A DNA stretch of 64,000 nt from Owenia fusiformis (Eukaryota; Annelida; Polychaeta; Sabellida; Oweniidae): assembly GCA_903813345.2 (NCBI GenBank), contig CAIIXF020000001.1, forward strand, positions 12,791,915 to 12,855,914. Direction: 5' to 3'. Shown one piece after another: positions 11,393-26,000 of this stretch. The position numbers were made by a program, and so were the translations under genes. Under the pieces are notes generated by a model. That model searched no databases and was not told the origin of the DNA. It saw nothing but the letters and a program-made list of their open reading frames with translations. Position 1 is the stretch's first letter. The number at the start of each line of letters is the position of its first letter.

Positions 11393-12416
11393 TGAATAAT
11401 TGAATAAAAAAGTGTCACAAGTGTTTGGACAGACATACAGTTATTGATAACAATAGCTCACTCACTTGAGCTAAAAATGGGATTTCATAGTTTCAATATT
11501 TTCTGAGTAATAATATTTGTAAAATATGAAGCCATAAATTTTGGTCACTGGTATTTCCACAAATGAAAGTGATCCCTCGTGCACAAACAGGCAATTTAAT
11601 AAAAATGTAGACAATACCAAAGCCAATATGAACAGATGTCTGGTTATTATGATATGTTATAGGCTTTCCCATCATTAAAGGTATTAATAGCTAAAAAAGA
11701 AAAAGAAAATTCATTATTAATTTAATTAAGACAACCTATCTTTAAAACAAAACCATGGTATCAAAACTGCTACTAGAATTAGGGTTTACGAAAAAGACAG
11801 ACCGCCGACCACCGTCCAGTCACTCTCCCCAGTTATAGGTACATATGGGTGGTGGTCGGCCCCGAGAATTATAGCACAACCATGCATTTTATTAGATTCT
11901 GTTTTTATTCTACCTTTGGAAGGTTTTGCAGCTAAGTCTATAACAAAAGTTTAAAAGATTTTAGATCATAATAAGTTATATAAATCTCACTTTGCAAAAG
12001 TGAATGTTAACCTATGCCTTTCCAAACTGTCATATTTTGAACAAGAATACAAAATAATAAAAAACTGACAAAAGTTTCAAAATAAAGAGAAGATTTCATT
12101 TACTCTGACTCAGATATAAAGCTGAGTTAATCAGCTAAATTATATGTCTCACTAGTCCTCATTCAAGTAAGATGTACAGGGTAAGGATGATTCAGAAATG
12201 ATATTTGAGTTATTTGAACAAATTGGTGTGAGCCCATTTCCACTAACAATGAGTATCACTGTTCTCCAGCTTTCAGTCATTGGGGGTGCAATAGTGGAAT
12301 AATTAAGCAAGCCAAAAACAATGTCTGTATTTAAATTAGTTAGGGGGGGGACTGGCTATGCCTATGCTGTTTGTCCTCCATCTATTCTAGAGAACAAAAA
12401 TTAGTACCGTGGGTAC

Positions 12417-13540
12417 TGGGCTCACATGGTGTTGCTCAAAAGTGAAAAAAAAACGGATATAATTTTTTGCCGAAATTTTGTAACAAAATTATTTCATACA
12501 ACTACTCTTTACAAAGACATGGCTTTTTACAATACAGGACACCTGAAATTATTTGTAAAGCTAGGAAATGGGCCAAAAGTGAATTTCCCCGAGACAAAAA
12601 TGGTGCCCATTTTGAAAATAGGCGAGATTTTGAAGCAGGAGTCAAAGTTTTTTTTTCTTTATTGATGTTGAACAAAAATATTTTAAAACAGGATTAATCC
12701 TATCTACAGAGGACTTAAAAAGAGCCAAGTGTTGACAGACAGAGGTTTTAAAACTTGCCACTATTTTGGACTGACTAAGAGACAGATGGACAAATCAATG
12801 TTAACTAAAATGGCTGAAGATAAAAAAAGGATATGATTTTTTTGTCAATTTTTGTAACAAAATTATTTCATACAACTACTCTTTACATTGAAATGGATTT
12901 TTACAATGCAGGACACCTGAAATTATTTGTAAAGCTAGGAAATGGGTCAAAAGTGAATTTCGTGAGACAAAAATGGCGGCCATTTTGAAAATAGGCGAGC
13001 TTTTGAAGCAGGAGTCATAGGGGAGTTTTCTCTATTGATGTTGAACAGAAATAACTTAAAACGGGAATCCTATCGACAGAGGTTTTAAAACGTGCCACTA
13101 TTGTAAACGGAAAATTGGAATTCGCAAGACAGATGGACAAATCAATGTTAACTAAAATGTATTAAAATAAAAGAATGGATATAATTTTTTGGTGATTTTT
13201 TGTAACAAAATTATTTCATATATCTACTCTTTACATTGACATGGATTTTTACAATGCAGGACACCTGAGATTATTTGTAAAGCTAGGAAATGGCTCAAAA
13301 GTTAATTTCGCGAGACAAAAATGGCAGCCATTTTGAAAATAAGCGAGCTTTTGAACCAGGAGTCATAGGGGAGTTTTCTGTATTGATGTTGAACAGAAAT
13401 AACTTAAAACAGGAATCCTATCGACAGAGGTTTTAAATGTGCCACTTTTGTTGACAGACGGACGGACGGACGGACGCACGCATGGACAGACAGACGGACA
13501 AGTGAGTGATTGCAAAAGCTCACCATGTGAGCTAAAAATG
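12417..13540 (+). mobile_element. Pearl/Helentron-like element with three 350-370-bp core repeats and GACG microsatellite
   Basis: Three core units start near 12450, 12825 and 13175, each with TTTGTAACAAAATTATTTCA and AATTATTTGTAAAGCTAGGA. They are followed by a GACG/CAGA microsatellite at 13453-13500. GCTCACATGGTG near the left end (12420) pairs inverted with CACCATGTGAGC near the right end (13521-13532), a subterminal inverted repeat. This order (left flank, core repeats, tetranucleotide microsatellite, right flank) is the published organisation of bivalve pearl elements. No target duplication is seen, as expected of Helentrons. Confidence 0.65.
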
Positions 13541-13803
13541 TTCACAAAGTTCAAAGTGGTGCTTAAACTTTTGTGTCATCCTGTATATTTTTATCAAGTT
13601 ATGATAAATTAAGGTGGCTACTCAGTTAGGGTCATATAATGACAATATTTAAATTCTCTGAAAAGGGTATAAGCTTGTGTTTTGCATAATCTTATAACTA
13701 AGCCTAGTAAGCTTTGTGCATCTTTATGAGGATGGATATATTTACATAATGTTAAATGAAAAGCACAATCACCAGAATATTTATAAGAAATAAGGGTAAT
13801 TAA

Positions 13804-13912
13804 TTGAATTCATATTTTATATAGTTAAAACACCTTAATATGAAAACAAATGCTTCTGTTTCACCTGACTAGTTTTCAGCTTAATTTCATCCATCTAAAC
13901 AATTGGCATCTA
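13804..13912 (+). promoter_or_regulatory. Upstream block conserved with astacin 3
   Basis: ACACCTTAATA, AAACAAATGCTTCT, TTTCACCTGACTA and a distal GGCAT recur in the same order at 42664-42784, about 250-280 bp before the ATG of the third gene. Its retention between paralogs whose flanks are otherwise filled with different repeats suggests a promoter-proximal control region. It may alternatively be only duplicated sequence that has not yet diverged. Confidence 0.5.
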
Positions 13913-13977
13913 TATTATATAGGATACCTAAATTTAAGCCTTTGGGAAGCTGTCATATTCCCAAAGTGGAATTTGCT

Positions 13978-13986
13978 TATATAAAA
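13978..13986 (+). promoter_or_regulatory. TATA box of astacin 2
   Basis: TATATAAAA lies 99 bp upstream of the start codon. Initiation about 30 bp downstream would give a 5' leader of roughly 75 nt without an intron. The third gene has a weaker TATATTTAAAA at 42833-42843. Confidence 0.5.
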
Positions 13987-14084
13987 CCTGTCAATAACTG
14001 CAGGCACTATCTCGATGGCCATAGTGTTTAAAAGGGATTCATCGCTCAACTGGTGACAGAACTCAGGATCTCAGGAAAACAACA

Positions 14085-17000
14085 ATGAATGTTTTAACAT
14101 TTAAATATCTATTACTCCTCATTGGACTGCTTGGAGCACATGCTCGGGTAAGTTATAAGCTCAAAGATCAGGTCTATTTAACAGACTTAATTGGTCCATT
14201 AGCTTTTTTTTAAAACCAATTGCATGCCTAATTCCATGTTCATATATACTTGTAGGGGCTAAAAGAGGGGTTTATTGACACCTGTCCTTTCGTAAAGAAA
14301 TGCAATAGGTAGATTAGTGTATAAAAACAATGTTGAATTGAAAACTTGAGATACATATTAAACAAAGAGGAATGGCACTATTATAATATAAATTATAATA
14401 GAAATCAGTTTGTCACCTGTATTGGCACAGTCTTCATGAGAAAGAATTGCTATTTATTCAATAATACTACTGTTTTTCCTGGGAAATAAAATCATATTAT
14501 CCCTCTTAAAATCATATATACTCGAAAAATCATATTGTCCCTGGAAAAAAATCATATTGTCCCTATTTTTTTCAAAAAAGTTTTTTTTTCAAAAAATCAT
14601 TTTAATATCGCCAAATCTGCCAAATTAAAACGTCCATCAAATTAAAGCAATTTACAGTACATGTGTATGATTCTGTTGTCTATTATATATAAATGTATAT
14701 ATAAATGTCTATTGTCACTCAAGTATAAGATAAATATAGGTTATTTCATGCTTGATTTTCAATATGAATTTTATTCCACGGGAAATATGACATTATACTT
14801 GAGTGACAATAGACATTTATATATACATTTATATATAATAGACAACAGAATCATGTACATGTACTGTAAATTGCTTTAATTTGATGGACGTTTTAATTTG
14901 GCAGATTTGGCGAATTGATAAAAACTGCCAAATTAGGTCTCCGCCAATTTTTTGAAAACAAAATTCCAGGGGATTTTGGTCCAGTGCATTTTACATGTGT
15001 TGCCTTGCACGATAAAACTTTGGTGAAAATATTGGTAAAATGTCAGAGGTTTAGATAAAACAATTTAATGGCAGGAGAGATAAAATTGCATTATCACTGG
15101 CGAGCTGCGAAGTGATTAATATGATTGATGAATGTCAATCCGTCAAATTGAATAGCAGCCAAAATTTGCCCAATCCCCCAAATTAAAGCAATTTATAGTG
15201 TATAATCTTATTTTTTATTTATTTAATTATATTTTTTCTGGAGTTATCCTATCAGCCAATATGATTGTGAAGTTACTTTGCCAGAATCTGGTTCATTGAC
15301 AGACACGTTAAAATTCATTAAATACACTTCACTTGCAAACAAAATACCGTGAACACTATTAGTATAGTAGGAACAAGGGGTTCCCATGCACCCATAAGGT
15401 GTGAATAAGTTACATACATTTTTGTAATCCCTAGGGTGTCTATTTAATGAATTCATTTGTTAACATTGCCAACTAATGTCCCATAGTACTTTTATGGCGG
15501 CATTCAGTTACCATGGTTACGCATCTTTAGACATCTTACCTTGGTATCTTAAATCATTTGTAGCTCTGTCATTATTTGGTCTATAGAAATGATATTGGTA
15601 CCAAATTGAACCTCGTTAAATTTTCAATAAATTTCTGATATTCAATTATGCAAATTATCTAATTTGCATAAATTATGACGTCATCAATCTATTTTTGGTT
15701 CAGAATTTCCAACTATAGCAACGTATCTATTAGAACTGAGGCCGTATGGCAAAATTTCTGAAAGGTTTTGTCCTTTATTCTATTAGAAGAAGGTATAAGC
15801 AACATAAAAGTGAAAACAGATTCAAAATTGAATCAGTATTACGAAAGTTATGTAACTTTCGAGGCAGCTATCGTGAATGTCATTATTTGACAATAATATA
15901 CATACATCTTACCTTGGAGTCTTGAATCAATGTAGCTTCGCCATTATTTGGTCTATAGAGATGATATTGGTATCTAATTAAACCTTATTAAATTTACTAT
16001 ATGGTTACAATATTCAAGTATGCAAATTAGCTAATTTGCATTAATTGTGACGTCATCAATCCATTTTTGGTTCAGAATATCCTAGTATAGCAACATATCT
16101 ATTAGAACTGAGGCCGTATGACAGAATGTGTGCATAGTTTTGTCCCTTATTTGATGAGTGGAAGATATAAGCAACATTAAAGAGACAACAAATCTTCAAA
16201 ATTGGATCAGAATTAACAAAATTATCCAGCTTTGGAGGCAGCTACTGTGAACGTCATTGTTTGACAATTATAAAAAGAATATTAAATTAACAAAAAAAGT
16301 AACAACCATAGTTGTTTCAATCTTATTGAGTAAAAATGTGCATGTATTGAACTGAACTAATAAGTATGTGGAAAGCTTACATGTATTTTGACTATCATTC
16401 ACAGGGGTCAAAACGGTTATCTCGACCCTGTATATTAAAGATCCAATTTTATAATTTACCATGCACTTTCAATGATTCATATAAATAGTATACATATAGT
16501 CTGATTTTCATCATATTCTTCATATTCTTGATTCTTAAAGTATCTGAAGTATAAAGCATGATTAGAAGTGAAGATGATTCATCATATGGTTTATGTAATA
16601 TTTCTAACATTTCAGATGCTATGGTAACATCACTTGATAATGAGGTTTTTACATTTCACGTTCTTAATGAGTTAGAAGAAAGTTATTCTCCCTTTGCTTT
16701 AGAGATAAATAGTCACATGAATTTGTTTAAAAAAATTATAACTTAATTTAACCCCCTCCTGACAGCCCCCATATTTGAAGATTTTGGTGAAACCTGGCAA
16801 AATACATTAATTATTAGGTTCCAGAAGCCCCTAGAAGCTATATGATGGCCCCCAGTGGCCCCAAGAATCTATACAGGGGCCCCAAGTGGCCCCCAGAAGG
16901 TATACGATGGCCCCCAGAAGCTATACAAGGGCCCACAGAAACTATACTGTGGTCTCCAGAAGCTATATGGTGGCCCCCAGTGGCCCTCAGAAGCTATATG

Positions 17001-20000
17001 ATGGCCCCCAGAAGCTAATTAGTGGCCCTCAGGAGCTATATGATGGCACCCAGAAGCTATACAGGGAACCCCAGTGGCCCCAAGAAGCTATACGATGGCC
17101 CCCAGAAGCTATACAGCAGCCCCCAGAAGCTACACGATGGCCCCCAGAATCTATATGATGGCCCCCAATGGCTCCCAGAAGCTATAGAGGGCCCCCAGTA
17201 GCCCCTAGAAGCTATACGGTGGCCCCCAAAGCTATATGGTGGCCCATTGGGGAACACTGTATAGCTTCTGGAGGCCATCGTATAGCTCATGGGGGCTACC
17301 GTATAGTTTCTGCGGGCCCTTGCATAGCTTCTGGGGGCCATCTTATAGCTTCTGGGAGCCACTGGGGGCCCCTGTTTAGCTTCTGGGGGCTACAGTACAG
17401 TTCCTGCAGGCCCTTGCATAGCTTCTGGGGGCCATCGTATAGCTTCTGGGAGCCCCTGTATAGCTTCTGGGGGCTACTATATAGCTTTCGGGGCCACTGA
17501 GGGCCACCATATAGCTTCTAGGGGCTACTGGGGGACCCTTTATAGCTTCTGGGAGCCATTGGGGGCCACCATATAGATTCTGGGGGCCATTGTGTAGCTT
17601 CTGGGAACCACCATGTAGCTCCTGAGGGTCACTATTTAGCTTCTGGGGGCCATCATATAGCCTATGAGGGCCACTGGGGGCCACCGTATAGCTTCTAGGG
17701 GCTACTGGGGGCCCTTCACATCTTCTGGGAGCCATTGGGGGCCATCATATAGATTCTTGGGGCCATCATGTAGCTTTTTGGGGCTCCTGTATAGCTTCTG
17801 GGGGCCATCGTTTAGCTTCTTGGGGCCACTGGGGTCCCCTGTATAGCTTCTGGGAGCCACCGTATAGCTCCTGGGGGCCACTAATTAGCTTCTGGAGGCC
17901 ATCATATAGCTTCCGAGGGCCACTGGGGGCCACCATATAGCTTCTGGAGACCATAGTATAGTTTCTGGGGGCCCTTGTATAGCTTCTGGGGGCCATAGTA
18001 TAGCCTCTGGGGGCCCAGTGTAGCTTCTGGGGGCCACCGTATAGCTTTTGGGGGCCACTGGGGGCCCCTGTATAGCTTCTGGGTGCCACCGTATAGCTCC
18101 TGGGGGCCACAGGGTTTCCTGTATAGCTTCTGGGAGCCACCGTATAGCTCCTGGGGGCCACTATTCAGCTTCTGGGGGCCAACATATAGCTTCTGGGGAG
18201 CACAGTATAGCTTCTTGGGGCTACTTGGGGCCCCTGTATAGATTCTTGGGGCCACTGGGGGCCATCATAAAGCTTCTGGGGGCTTCTGGAACCTAATAAT
18301 TAATGTATTTTGCCAGGTTTCACCAAAATCTTCAAATATGGGGGCTGTCAGGGGGGGGGGGTTAAATTAATTAAGTTATAATTTTTCAAAACAAATTCAT
18401 GCGACTATTTATCTCTAAAGCAAAGGGAGAATAACTTCCTTTTAACTCATTAAGAACGTGAAATGTAAAAACCTCATTATCAAGTGATGTTACCATAGCA
18501 TCTGAAATGTTAGAAATATTTCATAAACCATATGATGAATCATCTTCACTTCTAATCATGCTATATACTTCAGATGCTTTAAGAATCAAGAATATGAAGA
18601 ATATGATGAAAATCAGACTATATGTATACTATTTATATGAATCATTGAAAGTGCATGGTAAATTATAAGATTGGATCTTTAATATACAGGGTCGAGATAA
18701 CCGTTTTGACCCCTGTGAATGATAGTCAAAATGCATGTAACCTTTCCACATACTTATTAGTTCAGTTCAATACATGTACATTTTTACTCAATAAGATTGG
18801 AACAACGATGGTTGTTACTTTTTTGTTAATTTAATGTTCTTTTTATAATTCTCAAACAATGACGTTCACAGTAGCTGCCTCCAAAGCTGGATAATTTTGT
18901 TAATTCTGATCCAATTTTGAAGATTTGTTGTCTCTTTAATGTTGCTTATATCTTCCACTCATCAAGTAAGGGACAAAACTATGCACACATTCCTTCATAC
19001 GGCCTCAGTTCTAATAGATATGTTGCTTTACTAGGATATTCTGAACCAAAAATGGATTGATGACGTCACAATTAATGCAAATTAGCTAATTTGCATAACT
19101 TAATATTGTAACCATATAGTAAGTTTAATAAGGTTTAATCAGATACCAATATCATCTCTATAGACCAAATAATGGCGAAGCTACATTGATTCAAGACTCC
19201 AAGGTAAGATGTATGTATATTATTGTCAAATAATGACATTCACGATAGCTGCCTCGAAAGTTACATAACTTTCGTAATACTGATTCAATTTTGAATCTGT
19301 TTTCACTTTTATGTTGCTTATACCTTCTTCTAATAGAATAAAGGACAAAACCGTTCAGAAATTTTGCCATACGGCCTCAGTTCTAATAGATACGTTGCTA
19401 TAGTTGGAAATTCTGAACCAAAAATAGATTGATGACGTCATAATTTATGCAAATTAGATAATTTGCATAATTGAATATCAGAAATTTATTGGAAATTCAA
19501 CGAGGTTTAATTTGGTACCAATATCATTTCTATAGACCAAATAATGACAGAGCTACAAATGATTTAAGATACCAAGGTAAGATGTCTAAAGATGCGTAAC
19601 CATGGTAACTGAATGCCGCCATAAAAGTACTATGGGACATTAGTTGGCAATGTTAACAAATGAATTCATTAAATAGACACCCTAGGGATTACAAAAATGT
19701 ATGTAACTTATTCACACCTTATGGGTGCATGGGAACCCCTTGTTCCTACTATACTAGATCTATATCTTAAATTCTCAGTACTTGAATTAAATAACAAATT
19801 ATGCAAGTTTATAAATGTTTTTTAAAAGGCATCCATTATAAACATACAAATATCATATTACTATGACAAATATGTTTCTTGAAGGACATGATAAATCATA
19901 ATGTAAAATATTTCAAAATTGTTGAATTTTAGAGCTGTGCGATGAGCAAAATGCATTATGTGATCACTTCCTGATTTGTGATAAATTTTTCATAAATTCT

Positions 20001-23000
20001 ACACATGAGAAAATTACTCTAAGAAGAATAACAAAGTTCATTCATGCATTGAATAGTGACACACAATCATTGGCAATTATAATGGATCCAAAGTCTTTCT
20101 TTTCAGTCTTCCCTAAGTGAAAGTGCGAGTGAAGAAGAGGGATCTGGTGAAGGTGAAAATGGAATAGATGATAATGGAATAAAAGATGCTGATGATGAAC
20201 GTAAGAGAAAATTGTTGTATTTCATATTTTCTACCTTTTTGGGAAAAAGCATATTACAAACCAAATTAGAAATATATTCATACCCAGAAAAGAGGGCATT
20301 TGTTTCAACTCATTGTTGTCAAAAATGGCATCTTGGATGACACAATGTGACATTTTGAAAAGAGACAAAATGCCCAAATCTAGTTTAAGACAAACAGTTG
20401 AAAAGTAAGCATGCTGTCAATTAATGTGTTTTTGTATTTGTAGTCGAAAAAATGCCAGAGGAAAGAGAAAAACCTGATAAAGAAGCTAAAGGTTAGTAAA
20501 TAAAAATGTAATAAGTAATAAAAATTTAACTAACCTGTTGAATCCCAGGCTCTAAAATCAGTTTGAAATCTGAAAAAAAAATTCATTTGACATTTTACAA
20601 TACATATAATACAACATACAAATATAAATGATGAAATGTACCAATCATCATTCAATAATTATTATATAAATATTTTATTAACAAGCTACACTGCATCACA
20701 ATGGCACTAGTTACTTGGCCTTTAGCAATTATAACTTTATCCATTTAAAGCTATTAGTCTATATATGCATAGACTATATAATGTAGACTAGTAATATTAT
20801 AAATATACAGTATCTTTTACCACGTTATTTTTTTAATAAGGTATAAGTGCATTAAACCATTGGCTTTCAACAGAAAGCCCATGATTAAACCACCTGGGCC
20901 TAGGATGTAGGTGATTGTGAAATATAGATGAATAATGAAGTACACTAATGTTGTGATCATTTTCAACCAAATTTACTACTTATTGATATGAATGCACTTC
21001 ACAACTCCTGAATTGATGTCTTCATTTTTAAGGTGTGCTAATTGAGGGAGACGTATTAGTATCAGACAGCAAGGTGAGAAATGCAATAGTTTGATCATAC
21101 TGATACAGAGGTCAATGGGATAACCCAACTGTAGTTGACTATTTCCTCATGGATAGATAGAAACATGAGTACTGGTAATAGAGTTGCTCATAACTGATTG
21201 CAGTTTGGTGAACTAAATTCATAATTGTGTTTCTCTTAAACTGATTATTGAAGAAATCTGAAAAATACACATCCTCAATGTGATGGACATTGAATGACAA
21301 TTTAACCTCGTTGGAACAAAATAACATAAACACAATGTGCCTATAGTCCTCTCAATATTATAGGGATACAAGAAAAATTAGATTGATTTAGAATTATCTA
21401 AAACAATAAATAAATACACCAAAAATAGATACTTAAAAGATACATTTCAATTTTTATTTTTAAGATACTACATTCAAATCAACCAAACTTTTGATATTGA
21501 GAGAACTAAGTACATAATGTATATGTCATTTTTTCCAACAAGGGTTGGATAGATGTTTCATTGCATTCCAAACATGTGGTAGCAGGAACAAAGGAAAGTG
21601 TCAGATGGGTTGGGAGATTTTGTTTATATTCATTTTAATTTTGAAAAAAATGGAAATTTTATATCAAATACATGACAAGTGTCAAAAAAGTTTGAAGAGT
21701 GTCAAATGGCCATACTAGCTTTTCAAAGAAACAAAAGCTGTGCACAGTGTAGTAGCAACACCAAAATGATTCAAGATTTTATCTGGTAGAGACTCGAGAG
21801 ACCATCAAGAATATGCATCTCTAAGAGACCACGATGCATGGTCACGTTACTACAGATCTCGCAAATAAATACATTTATTCAAAAATTAGCCTGGTCCTAG
21901 TGACCCTCATGATGTATTCCTTGCAACTTTTAACTCAATCGATGTGACATTCATGAATTTGTTTCAATTGCTTTTTAAATGATTGTCTGGAGGCAGCTTT
22001 ATTTAAAAATTGTTATTATATGGAGTGCATGTGAGAATATCACATTATTGAAGGAAAATGATGATTTGCATATAGATATTTGATCTACACATAAAATTAT
22101 GCAAATTACACTAATGCAAAGTATGTATATGATGATGCTTGTTTCACATCATAGTGTTTGTCCAACACATCATGTGGTCGGACAGATATTTAACAAACAG
22201 AAACAGGATGAAAGGGACAGGGATATTTCTTATTAAAAGAAATAACTTCAGAAATAACTAGATGACAAATATGCATAGCCTTTGTATGTAAATACACAAG
22301 CGAATAAGCTAGCAATTAACAAAACAACTAAGTTACCTTATAATTACTTAGCTATTCGATTGCTTACTAAGACTGCATTTTTGAATTGCCTGCGGTGCAA
22401 GAAAACTTAATGCACTTAATGAGCCTTCTCAGCGGGTATCTCGAAAAAATCAATAAGACCCTGAATGCAAATTACATACTCACACATTTTCAACAAAGGC
22501 AGCTAGTCCAAGCGCACTTACACTCATAATAATACCACTGTGTCAAGAGTGTGTTGACTAGTTGCTGGTGTACCACAGGATTTCCATTGCAATAAACCAT
22601 GCTGTCTTTCAAAAGAATTATGTGAGTGTAAGTGATCTTGGATGAACAGTTTTTGTTGAAAACATGCAACCATGCAATTTGCTTCGTGAGGCCCATTGAT
22701 CCCTCGATCTCATGACATCTGGAGGGAAAACTCAAGAAACACCAAGTTATCCACCCAAGCCGCGAGCAGTTCAAAAATGCAAACTATGTTAGGAAGTTAG
22801 TTAGCTAATTAATAAGTAAGTGTTTTAATTAGTCATTTAGGCAGTTAATAATGCCTGGGTCACATTTGCTCCAATCCATCGGCCGGCGCCCAGCCAATTG
22901 AGTGTATTGCTCAATATTGTATTCAATTTTGAACAAAATACTCAATCAGCCGGGCGCCGAAGTGAAAATTGAAGCAAATGTGACCAAGGCATTCCTAATA

Positions 23001-26000
23001 TAGCATTCGTGAATGCAACTTCCAGCTACCAGGTTGATTGCAATTTGATGGCCAACTCATTTGAATAAGAAATGGTTCGTACATTGTAGTTACTTAGTCA
23101 GTAACTAAGTTACTTAGTCATTTACTAAGTTTGTTAGCTACTGATTATTTTAGTTACTTTATAAGTATGCCATCATGACATGATGCACATGAAAATGATG
23201 CACATGTAAGTATAAAGATATTTGGACTGATTTTATAAAATGATACATTCAGACATTATCCTATCTAGGTTTAATTTTAGGTGTAAGGAGCATTTGACAT
23301 TTCAACATTTTAGGTGAGGAATGCTGCAGTCGCTCCAAAGTTGTGGCCTGGTGGTATCGTATATTACAAAATTGATAACACAAAGTTCTGTAAGTATGCA
23401 CAATGAAAAACTGTATTAACTCTGTATTATATTTGCTTTCTTCGTTTTGTTCCATTTGAAAATTACTGCAATAGTAGTTGAGAGAACATGATAAATAAAA
23501 TACATGATGGGCATCCCGGTGATTAAATATGACATGCACAACTTAGGTAGTTCCATTCAGATTTTATGAAATAAACATACAGGCTTTTCATCCAGAGATT
23601 TCTGACATTTTTTCAATATTCTTACATAGGATTAATGCAGTTTATAAGGTATTTATTCATTTATTCAAGTGTCACTTATTTAAAGAAGCCAGCTCTACCT
23701 GGGCTTATGAGACACATTTACAGCATTACATAATTACAATTTACAATGGAATATATAATTATAATACAATTTACTATAACATGATAATTAGACTCTAGAT
23801 TGAAAAAACTTTGTTCAATTTCAAATCTAGTTAAAGGAGTGGTATCGATATGGAGAATGTTTTGAACACACGTTTCTCTTAAACCAGTCATAGAAAAATC
23901 TAAAATTTATCACATCGTCAATTTAATGGTCATCTTTCGAATGGTAACAATATAATTTGAAAAATATATAATTATATACTTTCATCTATATTGTTTTAGA
24001 AAACACATCAAACACTTGTTTTGTTCTTGGTATCATCTTTCCAGAGTGAAATGAAACATCTTTCCGAACCTCATTGGAACAAAACGACATAAACACAACA
24101 TGTTTAGGTCTCTGAATATTGTAATTGTAAAAAGGAAAGTTTGGTTGATTTTAAAAAAGTATCTTGTTAATGAAATAAAAGGTTTATCTTAATTTTTATC
24201 TCATTTGGGGGGATTTTGTTTTAATTTTTTGAATACTTTTTTAAAATCAACCCAAAATTCCTTTGTAAAACTATAATATTGAGAGGTCTAAAAACATGTT
24301 GTATATGCTATTTTGTTCCAACAAGGTTCGGAAAGACATTTTATTTCATTATCAAGAATTGGTTGAAAGGAGCAAAAACAATTGCACTAAAAAAAAATAT
24401 ATGTTAACAAAAACAGTTATATAAAATATTTCTAAATAATTTTCGCATTAAATTGTTGTCAATCAGTCAACATTATATAAAATACCATGTTTTTACAGAA
24501 TGTTTTCAATGATTGGTTTAAGAGATTAACATTGTTGAATTCAGTTCACCCGAATCGATACCAATCCTTTGATTTTGAATGAAATGCTTTTCCTTATGCA
24601 AAATATTTTTTGTAAATATATTCCGAAAACATTTAATTCATTTTTTGTTGTTATTGAAGGACCCACAGCCCAATGTCAATTGTAACCTCACTATGTTTAG
24701 AAAATATTAACTTTGTACAGAAAAACCTCTTTGTCCAAATGAATTAAATGAGTAAGTTACTAAGCCATTAACATACTCAGACTTAGACTTAGGTACTACA
24801 TGTAAGTTATTGAGTTAGTTAGTTACTAAGTTACTTTAAAGCAATTTTCACAAAACCTGCCATTGACTTTATATATTCATCAAATTGAAGCAAGTTGGAA
24901 AATGAACTATTTTTACCATTACCATTTTTTGACATCAAATATCTCAAAAACAGTAAAGAAATTAGTGTTGACATATACTGAGCAATTTGTAGACAATGCT
25001 TAAATCTAGTGAAAGGTTCTTTCTTGAAAGAATATGAAGTGTTAGGACAAACTTTAAAAACTTAAAAAAACTTAGACTTGACCCAGTTCCCTGAAAAAGT
25101 CTTACTCTTGTCAAATGTTATAGAGTACACAGAAAACAGTAATTCCAAGAGCTTTGAAATCTTAAGAGGACACATGTAAACAACTATGCATAGGCTCACT
25201 GTGTAAGTCAAAATATTTTTAAATGAAATGAGATTTTTTTATAACAGCCAGGAAAAAAACAACCTTGAAAATTAATGTAAACAACACAATTTGTTCAGTC
25301 CAGAAAAACTAGCAAAACCAAGAAAAAAATGTCTCAGGATGTGATTAGTAACATAAATATGGAAATAAAAAACCATGACTAAATATATATCAATGGCGTA
25401 GCGTGGGTATTTTGTGAGTGTACGCCGCGAGTAAGCGAAATAGACCTGCTTTGAGGGGGGTTCAGTGGAGGTCCCCCCAAGAAAAAAAAACACGGTGAAC
25501 AATATGGCACCCTAAAACAGAAATGGCCATCTTAACATTTATCCAGAATGTCGAAAAACTTATCAGTTCTAAACTTTCATAGGTAGAAACATCCCTGAGA
25601 AATTCAAATGAATCCCTCAAACGGTTTGGCTGGAAACCTGTAGACAAGCCTTGACAGACAAGGTTTAAGAACAGAAAATCCAAAATGGCCGCCTTAACAT
25701 TTACCAAGAATGCTGAAAACTTATCAGTTCTAAACTTTCATAGGTAGAAACATCCCTGAGAATTTCAAATGAATCGCTCAAACGGTTTGGCTGGAAACCT
25801 ATAGACAAGCCTTGACAGACAAGATTTTAGGACGGAAAATCCAAAATGGCCACCTTAACATTTACCCAGAATGCCGAAAAACTAATCAGTTCTAAACTTT
25901 AATAGGTAGAAACATCCCTGAGAATTTCAAATGAATCCCTCAAACGGTTTGGCTGGAAACCTGTAGACAAGCCTTGACAGACAAGATTTTAGGACGGAAA

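Noticed and set aside
14609-14912. Structured RNA gene (long hairpin)
   Set aside because: The arms look like a foldback MITE with a TA-rich interior. No promoter or conserved RNA motif is evident.
16886-18296. Several 60-131-codon frames on both strands reading MAPRSYT-like repeats
   Set aside because: They result from a 21-bp minisatellite whose period is a multiple of three, with the orientation switch giving the same on both strands. No start context, introns or domain support a gene.
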